This document shows, one piece after another, positions 25,342-34,476 of a stretch of 64,000 bases of DNA; the first letter of the stretch is position 1; each line of letters begins with the position of its first letter. A model generated the notes under the pieces. That model was not told the DNA's origin. It did no database searches and saw nothing but the letters and a program-made list of their open reading frames with translations. Origin of the DNA: Mycolicibacterium peregrinum (GTDB taxonomy: Bacteria > Actinomycetota > Actinomycetes > Mycobacteriales > Mycobacteriaceae); the NCBI RefSeq assembly GCF_001665625.1, contig NZ_LZSY01000019.1, forward strand, positions 1-64,000, in the 5' to 3' direction. Position numbers and translations under genes: made by a program.

Positions 25342-25383
25342 ACCACTCCGGCGCGTCCACTTGAGTGAACTGGCCGGAGTGGT
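25342..25383 (-). terminator. Stem-loop downstream of copy 2
   Basis: ACCACTCCGG (25342-25351) and CCGGAGTGGT (25374-25383) are perfect 10-base arms around a 22-base loop, 33 bases after the copy-2 stop on the minus strand. No T-run follows, so it is a candidate terminator or mRNA end-stabiliser rather than a classic intrinsic terminator. The rest of 25195-25415 holds the copy-1 promoter and no gene I can support. Confidence 0.4.
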
Positions 25384-25415
25384 CGAGGCGAAGGGGTAGT
25401 ACGGACCGTCGACGC

Positions 25416-28253
25416 CTACACGTTCTGCTGCGCTTCGTTGATCGCGTTCTGGTCCAAGATGCTCTGCACGTCGCCGTCGACATCGGAGGTGATGTACCCG
25501 CTGTATGTCTGCCGGTTGGTGATGGTGGCATCGCCCTTGAGGTAGCCGGTGTGCGTCCCGGTCACGCTGACGTCGGCGGTGTAGTGGATGTACAACTGGT
25601 TGGCCGTGGAGTCGGTGGCCTCGGTGCCGTTGAGGATCATCCCGTCCTCGTTGACATAGTCGGTGTAGGTGACAGTGCGGATCGTGTGCCCCGGATTCGT
25701 CGGGTCCGCGGCCTCGCTGACCACCGCGGTGCCCCCACCCGCGCCGGCATAGGTACCGGTCGGTGGAAGTTCCGGCGCGCTGGGAACGTAGGTGCTCAGT
25801 TTGGGCAGCGTCGACGACAATTCCGGAGTCTTGTTATCGCCTTGGAGGGGGCCCACACTCGTCGTGTATTTCAGGTTGGCAATGACCAACCGGGTGTCCG
25901 TTGGGTCTTCGTTGCTCTGTTCCCAGAACGCAACTGCCGTTCCGTCGTTGTTCCAACCGGGCATGCTTTGACCGGCGTACCCGTCACCTTCGACGATCAG
26001 CGGGAGACCGTTCTCCCTCTCAAGCTCGTCTCCGACTGCGATCACCCAGGCCTGATTGGAGACATTCACCGGAGACGCATAGGCGTTGTAGACCGGTCCG
26101 ACGATGTAGGCGGGCAGGAATGCCGGCCGTGCGATCCGCGACATCGGGGTGAGGGCGTTCAACCCCCGCGTGCTTCCGGTGACGATCCACTGTTCGTTGG
26201 GCGATTCGAAGACGTTCTCCTCGTAGTCGAGACCAGCTGTCTCACGGGTGATGTTCCCGGTGGCGAGATCGACCTTGATGGCGTCGACATTGCCAGCGTC
26301 GTACTGTCCGCCCATGATGATCACGCTCTTGCCGTCGGGCGTCCAAGACTTACCCTCGCCATAGGGAGCAACCACACGTGCGTCGTCGATCACGTACCCG
26401 TTGTCCGTGCGGACCAGCTTGCCAACGACTGGAACGATTGCCACGTAACCGTTGGTGCCCAATTCAAGTCGGCTGAACAACACGTGGGTCCCGTCGGGCG
26501 AGATCTTCATTTCGCGTTGCCGGTCAACGACATATGTCGGACTGTCCGGCGTAGTGAGGGGAACCAGTTCCCTTCCGTTCACACCGTCTTCCAGAACCGC
26601 ATAGGTGTACGAACCTGTGCTGGACGTAACCCGGATCAGCACCCGGCCCGATCCGTCTTCGAATGGAAGCGGTTTCTGCAGATCGTCGGTAACGCTCGTC
26701 GTGACACCACAAGTCAAGCATCGAAGGTCGGTGCCATCGATGTTCATCTGGTACACCTCGTCGCGACCGCCGGCTACGGGTGTGGCCCCGAAGTAGATCG
26801 ATTTGCCGTCCGCGGAGAACCTCGGCCGGTTCGGGTTGGTGATGTCGTCGGGAAGATCCAGGATCACCCGCTCTACAGCCGGGCTGAGCACCGTGACATC
26901 GACGTCTTTCTGAGCAGTGCGGGGTTTGAACAGAGCCAACAGGTTGATCTTGTCGCCGTCGGTGACCGACACGGTGAACGTATCTGTCTGCGCCGCCACG
27001 TAATTGATGTCATCCGGAGTGTAGGTGAATTCACCGGTCTCCTGATCGATGGTCACCGTGCCGTGCTGCGGCTGTTGGGTCACGGTGTAGGTCAACGCGT
27101 CACCCTCGGCATCGGTCACCCCGATATTGCCGGTCACCGTCTGACCCGCCTGCACCGTCGTCGTCGGATTACTCACCACCGGCGCCTGATTGAACAGATT
27201 GCGCCGAACCCACCCCAACACCGCCCACGCCATCGGCGTAAACGGCTCCGGAGAATCCGGCGACGGCGCCAGGAACGGATTCAACAGATTCGTGACAATC
27301 CCGTTGAGCACCCCCGCCGCATCCTCGACAGGGTTGGCCACCGGATTCTTCGGAGCCACCACCGCAGCCGTCGCGACCTGAACATCACTCGCTGTCGACA
27401 CCGCAAGCGCCTTGGCCTCATACACCGTAGAAGCCGGCTTCGGCTCGGCGAGCTTGTCGGCGATCTCCTCCGACACCTTCTCGGAGATCACACCGGTCAC
27501 TCGCTCCACCCGGTCAAGCGACTGCTTCACCCTGTCACCGAGTTTCACCTGACTCGGTGACGCCAAGGGCTGCGCGGTATCCGAGACGTGTGACATCTCC
27601 ACGTCTGTTGCCGGTCGTTCCGGCGCGTTCTTGATCCCCGGCAGATCCAAGACGGTCGATCGGACCTTGTCGGCTATCGACGACACCACCTCCAGCGGCT
27701 GGTCAACAGTCGTGGCGGGCACCGATGGCACGGGTCCCGACGCAGGAACTGCCATGCCGGAACTGGCCGATTCCTCCTGAGCCCCAATGCTGGTCACTGC
27801 CTCGTCTGCGGTGTCGCGTGCCCCTCCACTGCTGCTCACCGTCACTCCGGGCGCCAGTTCCTTGGTCGTGGCCGTCTTGCCCGACCTCTTCGACCCGCCG
27901 GCTTTCTGCCTCCAGTCCTTGCCAAGACCGAGCGACGGCGGCCCACTCTTTCTCGGCTTGGAAGCGACGCCCTTCGCGGACCCGGACTCAGGCTTGGCCG
28001 CCGTTGCCCCGCGGGACGAGTCACCAGAGGACGCCGACGTCGAGGAATCCGATGACGAACCGGTCGTGTCGGCCGCGGCGACGCCATAGCCGCTGGCTAC
28101 CGCGGCGACCAGCCATCCCGCCACCACGACACCGCTGTACGCGCCGATCCTCGCGGTAGTTTGAGTTGTTCTCCGAGACGCGGCCGACCGGGCCGACGTG
28201 CTCGACGAAGACGAGGCGAACAGGGGGTTGATGCGGGGATTACTAGCGGTCAT
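25416..28253 (-). CDS. Exported protein with Ig-like and TolB-type propeller domains (copy 2)
   Basis: A 945-residue paralogue of the next gene, in the same order: long signal (about 1-62, GAYSGVVVAGWLVAAVASGY, VAAAD), Ser-rich linker, variable charged region, conserved PFTPMAWAVLGWVRRNLFNQ block, Big_9-like domain, TolB-type propeller (SADGKSIYFGATP, ISPDGTHVLFSRLELG, WTPDGKSVIIMGG) and C-terminal domain. A CLTCG Cys pair matches CITCG of copy 1. The pre-propeller core is nearly identical between copies even at DNA level, while the linkers differ, suggesting duplication with selection or gene conversion. It is divergent from a ROK regulator 87 bases away. Function is unknown. Confidence 0.85.
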   Translation of the reverse strand: MTASNPRINPLFASSSSSTSARSAASRRTTQTTARIGAYSGVVVAGWLVAAVASGYGVAAADTTGSSSDSSTSASSGDSSRGATAAKPESGSAKGVASKPRKSGPPSLGLGKDWRQKAGGSKRSGKTATTKELAPGVTVSSSGGARDTADEAVTSIGAQEESASSGMAVPASGPVPSVPATTVDQPLEVVSSIADKVRSTVLDLPGIKNAPERPATDVEMSHVSDTAQPLASPSQVKLGDRVKQSLDRVERVTGVISEKVSEEIADKLAEPKPASTVYEAKALAVSTASDVQVATAAVVAPKNPVANPVEDAAGVLNGIVTNLLNPFLAPSPDSPEPFTPMAWAVLGWVRRNLFNQAPVVSNPTTTVQAGQTVTGNIGVTDAEGDALTYTVTQQPQHGTVTIDQETGEFTYTPDDINYVAAQTDTFTVSVTDGDKINLLALFKPRTAQKDVDVTVLSPAVERVILDLPDDITNPNRPRFSADGKSIYFGATPVAGGRDEVYQMNIDGTDLRCLTCGVTTSVTDDLQKPLPFEDGSGRVLIRVTSSTGSYTYAVLEDGVNGRELVPLTTPDSPTYVVDRQREMKISPDGTHVLFSRLELGTNGYVAIVPVVGKLVRTDNGYVIDDARVVAPYGEGKSWTPDGKSVIIMGGQYDAGNVDAIKVDLATGNITRETAGLDYEENVFESPNEQWIVTGSTRGLNALTPMSRIARPAFLPAYIVGPVYNAYASPVNVSNQAWVIAVGDELERENGLPLIVEGDGYAGQSMPGWNNDGTAVAFWEQSNEDPTDTRLVIANLKYTTSVGPLQGDNKTPELSSTLPKLSTYVPSAPELPPTGTYAGAGGGTAVVSEAADPTNPGHTIRTVTYTDYVNEDGMILNGTEATDSTANQLYIHYTADVSVTGTHTGYLKGDATITNRQTYSGYITSDVDGDVQSILDQNAINEAQQNV

Positions 28254-28281
28254 GGCCTGGCTCCGATGCCCTAGGTACCTA

Positions 28282-28305
28282 TTTAATTTCTGTGACGAAC
28301 TTAAT
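28282..28305 (-). promoter_or_regulatory. Conserved upstream element, copy 2
   Basis: Plus-strand reading TTTAATT, four bases, TGACGAA, one base, TTAAT: identical layout to 25224-25247. It lies in the 87-base gap shared with the divergent ROK regulator gene, which makes that regulator the first candidate to bind it. ROK proteins of the NagC type do favour AT-rich sites, but the match here is only suggestive. Confidence 0.5.
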
Positions 28306-28340
28306 AGCAGCCGCCTTACGACGCCGTCAAGGAGGTTCCG

Positions 28341-29537
28341 CTGAAGCGGTCAGAATCAGCGCGCCGGGAAAAGCAGGTGTTGCACCTGCTGCACCGCCAG
28401 CGCGTCGTCCACCTGTTGCGGACCGAGGGTCCGCTCGCTCGAGCCGATCTGGCTGATCGCCTCGGGCTGAGCCGTCCCTCCATCACCACCCTCGTCGGTG
28501 AGCTGATCGAGGACGGCACCCTGGTCGAACTGGATTCCCGCGTCGAGGGTCCGGGTTACCGCGGCCGGCCCCGCAAACTTCTCGGCTGCAATCCACACGC
28601 ACGTCGGGTCCTCGGAATCTGGATAGACGAACGTCGCGCACGTATCGCCGTCGCCGACGCAACGGGCAACATCACCCACGAAGATGAGACACCCACGGCA
28701 GGCAGAGCGGCCGCGTCGGTGATCCGCTCGATCATCCGGATCGCCAAACAGCTGATCGACGACCCCGCGGTGGAATCCGTCGCCGCCGCGGGCATCTGCA
28801 TACCCGGATTCATCGACAGCACAACCGGATTCGTCGTGGAATCCAAGTCGCTCGGGTGGTCCGAGGTAGAGCTGGGCCAACCCATCTCGCACGCCCTCGG
28901 AGTACCGACCGCCGTTTTGGATTCGACCCAGGCCATGACGCTTGCCGAAACGATTGCCGGCGAAGCCCGAGAGGTGCGCTCCGCGCTACTCCTCGATTGC
29001 GGAGGCCACGTGAACGTCGGGCTGATCATCGGCGGACGGCCGTATTCCGGCGCCACCGGCGTCGCCGGAGCTGTCGGGCACATGCCGATCGCGGGGAGCA
29101 ACGCGCAATGCCTTTGCGGCAGAACCGGTTGCGTAAACGCCGAAATGTCACTGCACGCCATGCAACCCGTCGCCCCGCACACCGAAGGTGTGCCCCTGAA
29201 GGACATCGACCTCGTCGCAGTGGCGCAGGAAACGAGCCGGAACCCGGCCGCCCAGAAGATCATCCGCGATGTGATCGACCGGATCGCGCACACCGCGATC
29301 CTCATGGAAGCACTCATTGACCCGGAGATCCTGATCCTCTCCGGGCTCATCACCGAGTTCGAGGAACTCATCGTCGCCCTCGAAGCGCGTATCGACGAGA
29401 TCAGACCACCCGAGAGGCGTGGCCGCACCGCCACCGTGCGCTCGCAGATCGGCCGCGACTACCGGGTGGCCGTCATCGTGGCCCTGCAGCAACTCGATCC
29501 CGACATCGCCGGACTGCTGCAAACCCCCAGCCCGTGA
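28341..29537 (+). CDS. ROK-family transcriptional regulator
   Basis: A ROK (NagC/XylR-type) regulator of 398 residues if it starts at CTG 28341, or 386 from GTG 28377. The N-terminal winged helix (VLHLLHRQRVVHLLRTEGPLARADLA, LGLSRPSITTLV) precedes a sugar-kinase-like fold (DCGGHVNVGLIIGG; GATGVAGAVGHMPI) and the ROK zinc site CLCGRTGCVNAE. An ideal AAGGAGG (28329-28335) lies five bases before the CTG, while the GTG has none; the extra KRSESARREKQ matches the charged lead-in usual before this HTH, so I favour CTG. It is divergent from the tandem surface-protein genes and probably regulates them or a sugar response. Confidence 0.85.
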   Translation: MKRSESARREKQVLHLLHRQRVVHLLRTEGPLARADLADRLGLSRPSITTLVGELIEDGTLVELDSRVEGPGYRGRPRKLLGCNPHARRVLGIWIDERRARIAVADATGNITHEDETPTAGRAAASVIRSIIRIAKQLIDDPAVESVAAAGICIPGFIDSTTGFVVESKSLGWSEVELGQPISHALGVPTAVLDSTQAMTLAETIAGEAREVRSALLLDCGGHVNVGLIIGGRPYSGATGVAGAVGHMPIAGSNAQCLCGRTGCVNAEMSLHAMQPVAPHTEGVPLKDIDLVAVAQETSRNPAAQKIIRDVIDRIAHTAILMEALIDPEILILSGLITEFEELIVALEARIDEIRPPERRGRTATVRSQIGRDYRVAVIVALQQLDPDIAGLLQTPSP

Positions 29538-29568
29538 CCTGCCGCCCGGAAAACTAGGATGTGCAAGT

Positions 29569-30708
29569 ATGCCGGTTGACCGCCTCCTGCCCTCGGACGA
29601 CGCTCGCGACCTGATCGCGCTGACCCGCGATGTCGCCGACAAGGTCCTCGACCCGATCGTCGACGAGTACGAACGCGACGAGAAGTACCCCGAAGGCGTC
29701 ATGGCCCAGCTCGGCGCGGCCGGGCTGTTGAGCCTGCCCCAGCCGGAGGAGTGGGGTGGCGGTGGCCAGCCCTACGAGGTCTACCTGCAGGTTCTCGAGG
29801 AGATCGCGGCGCGGTGGGCCGCGATCGGCGTCGCGGTCAGCGTGCACAGTCTCTCGTCGCACCCGCTGCTGGCCTACGGCACCGAGGAACAGAAGCAGCG
29901 CTGGCTGCCCGGCATGCTCGCCGGTGACCAGATCGGTGCCTACAGCCTGTCCGAACCGCAGGCCGGATCCGACGCCGCCGCCCTGAACTGCAAGGCCACG
30001 CGCGACGGCGACAGCTACGTCCTCAACGGCTCCAAGGCGTGGATCACCCACGGCGGGAAGGCCGATTTCTACACGCTGTTCGCCCGGTCCGGAGAAGGTT
30101 CGAAGGGCATCTCGTGCTTCCTGGTCCCCGCCGATCTCGACGGCCTGAGCTTCGGGAAACCCGAGGAGAAGATGGGTCTGCACGCCGTGCCCACCACCTC
30201 GGCGTTCTACGACAATGCCCGCCTGCCCGCCGACCGGCTGATCGGCACCGAGGGGCAGGGACTGTCGATCGCGTTCTCCGCGTTGGACTCCGGCCGCCTC
30301 GGCATCGCCGCGGTCGCGGTCGGCATCGCGCAGGCCGCCCTGGACGAAGCCGTCCGCTATGCCAACGAGCGCACCACGTTCGGCCGCAAGATCGTCGACC
30401 ATCAGGGCCTCGGGTTCCTGCTCGCCGACATGGCCGCCGCAGTGGTCAGCGCCCGCGCCACCTACCTGGATGCCGCGCGTCGCCGCGATCTCGGGCTGCC
30501 CTACTCGTCACAGGCCAGCGTCGCGAAACTGATCGCCACCGATGCCGCCATGAAGGTCACCACCGACGCCGTGCAGGTGTTCGGCGGTGTCGGCTACACC
30601 CGCGACTTCCGGGTCGAACGCTTCATGCGGGAAGCCAAGATCACCCAGATCTTCGAAGGCACCAATCAAATTCAGCGCCTGGTCATCTCGCGGGGGCTGG
30701 GGTCCTGA
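29569..30708 (+). CDS. Acyl-CoA dehydrogenase
   Basis: A 379-residue classical acyl-CoA dehydrogenase with FAD. YSLSEPQAGSDAAAL is the first flavin signature, NGSKAWITHGGKADFY follows it, and QVFGGVGYTRDFRVERFMREAKITQI with FEGTNQIQR holds the second signature and the catalytic base region. It should form a trans-2,3-enoyl-CoA; short or branched chain use is likely but unproven. Start ATG 29569, eight bases after TAGGAT, so possibly leaderless; no ribosome site is present. The 3' end overlaps the convergent hydrolase gene by 26 bases. Confidence 0.9.
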   Translation: MPVDRLLPSDDARDLIALTRDVADKVLDPIVDEYERDEKYPEGVMAQLGAAGLLSLPQPEEWGGGGQPYEVYLQVLEEIAARWAAIGVAVSVHSLSSHPLLAYGTEEQKQRWLPGMLAGDQIGAYSLSEPQAGSDAAALNCKATRDGDSYVLNGSKAWITHGGKADFYTLFARSGEGSKGISCFLVPADLDGLSFGKPEEKMGLHAVPTTSAFYDNARLPADRLIGTEGQGLSIAFSALDSGRLGIAAVAVGIAQAALDEAVRYANERTTFGRKIVDHQGLGFLLADMAAAVVSARATYLDAARRRDLGLPYSSQASVAKLIATDAAMKVTTDAVQVFGGVGYTRDFRVERFMREAKITQIFEGTNQIQRLVISRGLGS

Positions 30709-31597
30709 CGAAGCCGGTCACGGCAGCCAGGAACTGATCGGGCTGCTCGACCATCGGCGAATGTCCGGACCCTTTGATCACCACGGGCGGCAACCCGACC
30801 GCGGTGTAACGCTGGACATTGGGCGCAGTCGGGGTCAGCACGTCCTCGTCACCCCAGAGCACCAGTACCGGCTTGTGCAGTGCGGCAAGCGTTTCCGCAG
30901 TCGGGTGTGGACCGTCCTTCGAGTCGCACAGGCCGGTGTAGGTGAGCCGCTCCAACGAGCGGTGAGCATAGCCGGGCACCGGGTAGTCCGCGGCAAACCC
31001 GGTCTGCAGTGAACTCTCGCTGATCGCGTCGACGCCGCGGACAAGATCCATCGCCGGCCCGATCACCGGCCAGCACACCATTTGTCCGAGCAGCGGCATG
31101 CTGACCAGATCGTCCGATCCCGGGGTGTCCGAGACCACGACGCGCTCCACCAGGTCGGGATACTGCCGGGCCAGCTCGGACGAGACCGCTCCGCCCATCG
31201 AATGGCCGATCAGCACCGCGTGACGCACACCGAGCGCCACGAGCGCGTTGCGCACCGCCGTGGTCTGCGCATCCGACCGGTAGGCGGCGCCGGCGGCGGG
31301 CGCCTCCGAGCCGCCGTGACCGACCAGATCGATCGCGATCACCCGCTGGTCGCGGGCCAGCTGCGGGGCCACCTTCTCCCACCACTCCAGGGAGGCCGAG
31401 TACCCGTGCAGCAACACCACCGCGCGTTCCCCCGGCGGCCCGTACTCACGCACGTTGAGGTCGGGACCGTCCAGTTCCAGCACGTGCCCGCCGCCGAACG
31501 GCTCGGCCCGATGGTGCTCCTTGGTCGCCACCAGTTCATTGAGCAGCAACGCCACCACAGCCAACAGCAGCACGACGACGGCGATGCGCAATTTCAT
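30683..31597 (-). CDS. Membrane-anchored alpha/beta hydrolase
   Basis: A 304-residue alpha/beta hydrolase with an N-terminal hydrophobic anchor or signal (KLRIAVVVLLLAVVALLLN, residues 2-20). The oxyanion HGYSAS, nucleophile elbow GHSMGG (Ser), acidic DEDVL and catalytic His in GSGHSP are visible, so it is an esterase or lipase-like enzyme working at the outer face of the membrane or in the periplasm. I chose the ATG at 31597; the frame runs to 31708 but the extension is not typical. Substrate unknown. Confidence 0.85.
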   Translation of the reverse strand: MKLRIAVVVLLLAVVALLLNELVATKEHHRAEPFGGGHVLELDGPDLNVREYGPPGERAVVLLHGYSASLEWWEKVAPQLARDQRVIAIDLVGHGGSEAPAAGAAYRSDAQTTAVRNALVALGVRHAVLIGHSMGGAVSSELARQYPDLVERVVVSDTPGSDDLVSMPLLGQMVCWPVIGPAMDLVRGVDAISESSLQTGFAADYPVPGYAHRSLERLTYTGLCDSKDGPHPTAETLAALHKPVLVLWGDEDVLTPTAPNVQRYTAVGLPPVVIKGSGHSPMVEQPDQFLAAVTGFVRTPAPAR

Positions 31598-31688
31598 CCT
31601 GCGCACGCTAATGCCAAGACGTCGGCACTGACCAGCAATTTTCCCCGGTGGAACGAGTCTCAGCGAACGGCCCCATAATGACAGGGCA

Positions 31689-33302
31689 ATGAACACACCT
31701 GCCCACACCGCCGGCGTCCCCCGGCACCGTATGCCGCGTCGGGGCGTGCGGGCCGCTCGCCGCGCCGCAGTCGGCCTGGTGGCGGCATCCGTGGTGGCCG
31801 GTACCGGTGCGGGCTGGGTGACCTACCACGGGGCCCTGGACGGCATCACCACCTCCAACGCTCTCGACGGTGGGCCGATGTCGGCCGGCGACACCGAGAA
31901 CATCCTGATCATGGGGTTGGACAGCCGGTTGGATCAGCACGGCAACCCGCTGCCCGAGGATGTCTACCAGGCCCTCCACGCCGGCGACGAGACTGTCGGC
32001 GGCTACAACGCCAACGTTCTGATCGTGGTGCACCTGCCCGGTGACGGCGGCCCGGCCACCGCGTTCTCGATTCCGCGCGACGACTATGTGGACCTGGCCG
32101 GGTGCGATGTCTCGCCGTGCAAGGGCAAGGTCAAACAGGCCTACGGTTGGGCCTATCAGCGAGAGATGGAATCGCTGGAGGCTGACTCCGAGAACCCGTC
32201 GGCGAATGAGCAGCAGGCCCGTGAGGCGGGCCGCAAGGCGGAGATCGCGACGGTCCGCAACCTGCTCGGCATCCCGATCGACCATTTCGTCGAGGTCACC
32301 CTCGGCGCATTCTTCGAGATCGCCAAGGCCGTGTCACCGATCACGGTCTGCCTCAACGCCGACACCTCAGATCCGTACTCGGGGGCCGACTTCCACCAGG
32401 GCGTCCAGGAGATCGACGCAGCCCAGGCGATGGCCTTCGTGCGTCAGCGTCGCGATATCAACGACGAGAACTTCACCGACCTCGACCGCACCCGCCGTCA
32501 GCAGGCCTTCATCGCGGCGCTGGTGTCGGCGCTGGGCCACAGCGGAACGCTGAACAGCCCAACCGGACTGCGCAGCCTGCTGAACGTGGTCAAGCAGAAC
32601 GTCGCGTTGGACGCCGGATTCGACCTGCCCAGTTTCGCCCGACGGGCCTCCGCGCTGACCGACAAACCACCGACGCTCTACACGCTGCCGATCAAGGAGT
32701 TCAGCCAGAATTCCTACGGCGAGGACATCAACCTCGTCGATGTGCCGACGATCCGCAAGATCGTGCATGACCTCGTCTCCAAGGACGACGCCGCGTCGTC
32801 GTCGGCACCCACCAGCAAGGCTCAGACGCTCAACGGCCACGGTGCGGTGCTCGACGTGATCAATGCGTCGACCTACAGCGGACTGGCTGCCCAGCTCGAA
32901 ACGACCTTCGGCGCACACGGATTCACCGAGGGGCAGATCGGTGACGGCGAATCACTGGCCGCCACCACCACGATCGACTACGGGACCGGCGCCGAGGCCG
33001 CTGCTCAATCGTTGGCCGACGAGCTCGGCGTGATCGCGAACCCGTCTTCCGAAGTGGTGGCCGGCACCGTTCAGCTGACGCTGGGGACCGATTTCCCCGG
33101 CGACGAATACCTGTCGGGATCGAGCGATTCGACGTCAGAGTCCGGGTCGGACTCCACCTGGGACTCCAGCAGCAAGACGACGGAAGAGACCACGCCCAGC
33201 ACGCCGGTGACGACGGTGGCCGCCACCGCGACCGGTACCTACACCCCGGCCCCCACTGACCTGAGCCAGATGAAGGTCTCCGGCATTCCCTGCGTGAAAT
33301 AG
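31689..33302 (+). CDS. LytR-CpsA-Psr (LCP) family protein with LytR_C domain
   Basis: A 537-residue envelope protein. A basic N-terminus and one membrane helix (about 24-46) anchor it. The LCP domain (about 70-330) contains ILIMGLDSR, FSIPRDDYVDL and the Arg-rich VRQRRDI...DLDRTRRQQ, the residues that bind pyrophosphate-lipid substrates. A LytR_C domain (about 375-465) and a Ser/Thr-rich tail follow. Mycobacterial LCP proteins join arabinogalactan to peptidoglycan; this longer form with a Cys pair (GCDVSPC) may be one of the accessory members. Divergent from the hydrolase. Confidence 0.9.
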   Translation: MNTPAHTAGVPRHRMPRRGVRAARRAAVGLVAASVVAGTGAGWVTYHGALDGITTSNALDGGPMSAGDTENILIMGLDSRLDQHGNPLPEDVYQALHAGDETVGGYNANVLIVVHLPGDGGPATAFSIPRDDYVDLAGCDVSPCKGKVKQAYGWAYQREMESLEADSENPSANEQQAREAGRKAEIATVRNLLGIPIDHFVEVTLGAFFEIAKAVSPITVCLNADTSDPYSGADFHQGVQEIDAAQAMAFVRQRRDINDENFTDLDRTRRQQAFIAALVSALGHSGTLNSPTGLRSLLNVVKQNVALDAGFDLPSFARRASALTDKPPTLYTLPIKEFSQNSYGEDINLVDVPTIRKIVHDLVSKDDAASSSAPTSKAQTLNGHGAVLDVINASTYSGLAAQLETTFGAHGFTEGQIGDGESLAATTTIDYGTGAEAAAQSLADELGVIANPSSEVVAGTVQLTLGTDFPGDEYLSGSSDSTSESGSDSTWDSSSKTTEETTPSTPVTTVAATATGTYTPAPTDLSQMKVSGIPCVK

Positions 33303-33308
33303 CCGCGG

Positions 33309-34475
33309 CTACAGCGTGACCCGGACCTGGGTGCCGAACCCGGGCTCTGAGCTGATCGCCATCGAGCCGCCCATGGCATCGATGCGCACCTGCAGTGAGG
33401 CCAGCCCGATGTGTCCCTCGGCCACAGACTGGCCCAGTATCGCCGGGTCGAATCCCTTGCCGTTGTCCGCCACGGTCAGCACGACGCGCTCCCCCGAACG
33501 GTAGAGGCCGACGGAAATCGTGGTCGCCCCGGCATGTTTGTTGATGTTGGCCAGCAGTTCGCGCGCGGCGCGATACAACAGCGCCTGCCCGTCGGGCTGC
33601 CCGACGTCCTCCAGATCTGCCCGCACCGCTATATCTGGCCGAGCTTCGTACTGACGCAACAGTTCCCGCACCGCCGGGGTCAGTCCCAGCTGAGCCAGGA
33701 CCTGCGGATGCAGTGCGGTGACGGTGGAGCGCAGTCCGACGGCGGTCTCCTGCAGTGCGGCATGGACGCGGTCCAGGCCGGGATCCGGGATGCGTTCGCG
33801 GATCTCGTCGAGGTCGAGGCGCGCGGCGAGCAGGGTCTGCAGTGGCCCGTCGTGAAGGTGCTCGGCCAGTTCGGCGTTGCGCAGATCGTCGGCCCGGGTG
33901 GATTCCGACACCAACTGGCGACGCACCTCCATCAAGGTCCGTACCCGCGCCGAGCGGCGCGCCAGCACAAATGACAGCGCGGCCGACGCGACCGCGAGCC
34001 ACGCCAGAAAGCCCACGTGCATGTACACGATATCGGGCAGGCCGACGTTGTCGTCGCGCTCGGAATACAAGATCCACACCGCGAGATATCCCACTGCGGT
34101 GCTGCCGCCGAGCAGTGCGGTCAGCCACGGACGGTCTTGGAACGCAACGGATATGGGCAACAGGAAGAACACCGGTAGCAGCGCCGCGGTGGCTCCGCCC
34201 GAGACGGCGCACAGGGCGACCAGCACCAGCACATCCACGGCGGTCGAGGCCCATTCGGCCCACGGCGGCATGGGCCCGCGGAACACCACCACCAGCCACA
34301 GCACCGCCACGGCGGCGTAGACGCTCAGGATCACCGCGTACAGGACTGGTAACCAGTGGTCGACGTCCCACACCGAGACCAGCACCACGATCAGACCGAT
34401 CAGCGGCAGCCGCAGCAGCGCCGAGACCCGCACGGGTTGGGTGGTGAAGAATTCGACGACGCGCCCGCCAGCCAT
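33309..34475 (-). CDS. NarL-type sensor histidine kinase
   Basis: A 388-residue sensor kinase. Five to six membrane spans (about 18-175) replace a clear sensing domain. The HisKA_3 dimerisation motif is HLHDGPLQ with His208 as phosphoacceptor, and the HATPase_c domain has ANINKHAGAT and DNGKGFDP boxes. Sequence LASLQVRIDAMGG ends the ATP lid region. It starts one base after the stop of the response regulator gene and forms a two-component system with it. The signal is unknown; membrane stress or a hydrophobic compound would fit a sensor buried in the membrane. Confidence 0.9.
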   Translation of the reverse strand: MAGGRVVEFFTTQPVRVSALLRLPLIGLIVVLVSVWDVDHWLPVLYAVILSVYAAVAVLWLVVVFRGPMPPWAEWASTAVDVLVLVALCAVSGGATAALLPVFFLLPISVAFQDRPWLTALLGGSTAVGYLAVWILYSERDDNVGLPDIVYMHVGFLAWLAVASAALSFVLARRSARVRTLMEVRRQLVSESTRADDLRNAELAEHLHDGPLQTLLAARLDLDEIRERIPDPGLDRVHAALQETAVGLRSTVTALHPQVLAQLGLTPAVRELLRQYEARPDIAVRADLEDVGQPDGQALLYRAARELLANINKHAGATTISVGLYRSGERVVLTVADNGKGFDPAILGQSVAEGHIGLASLQVRIDAMGGSMAISSEPGFGTQVRVTL

Positions 34476-34476
34476 G

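Noticed and set aside
22675..27560. Very long plus-strand ORFs (521 and 731 codons) opposite the two surface-protein genes
   Set aside because: They are antisense to genes with clear domain structure, have His/Arg/Val-rich low-complexity products, and no ribosome site; typical high-GC shadow frames.
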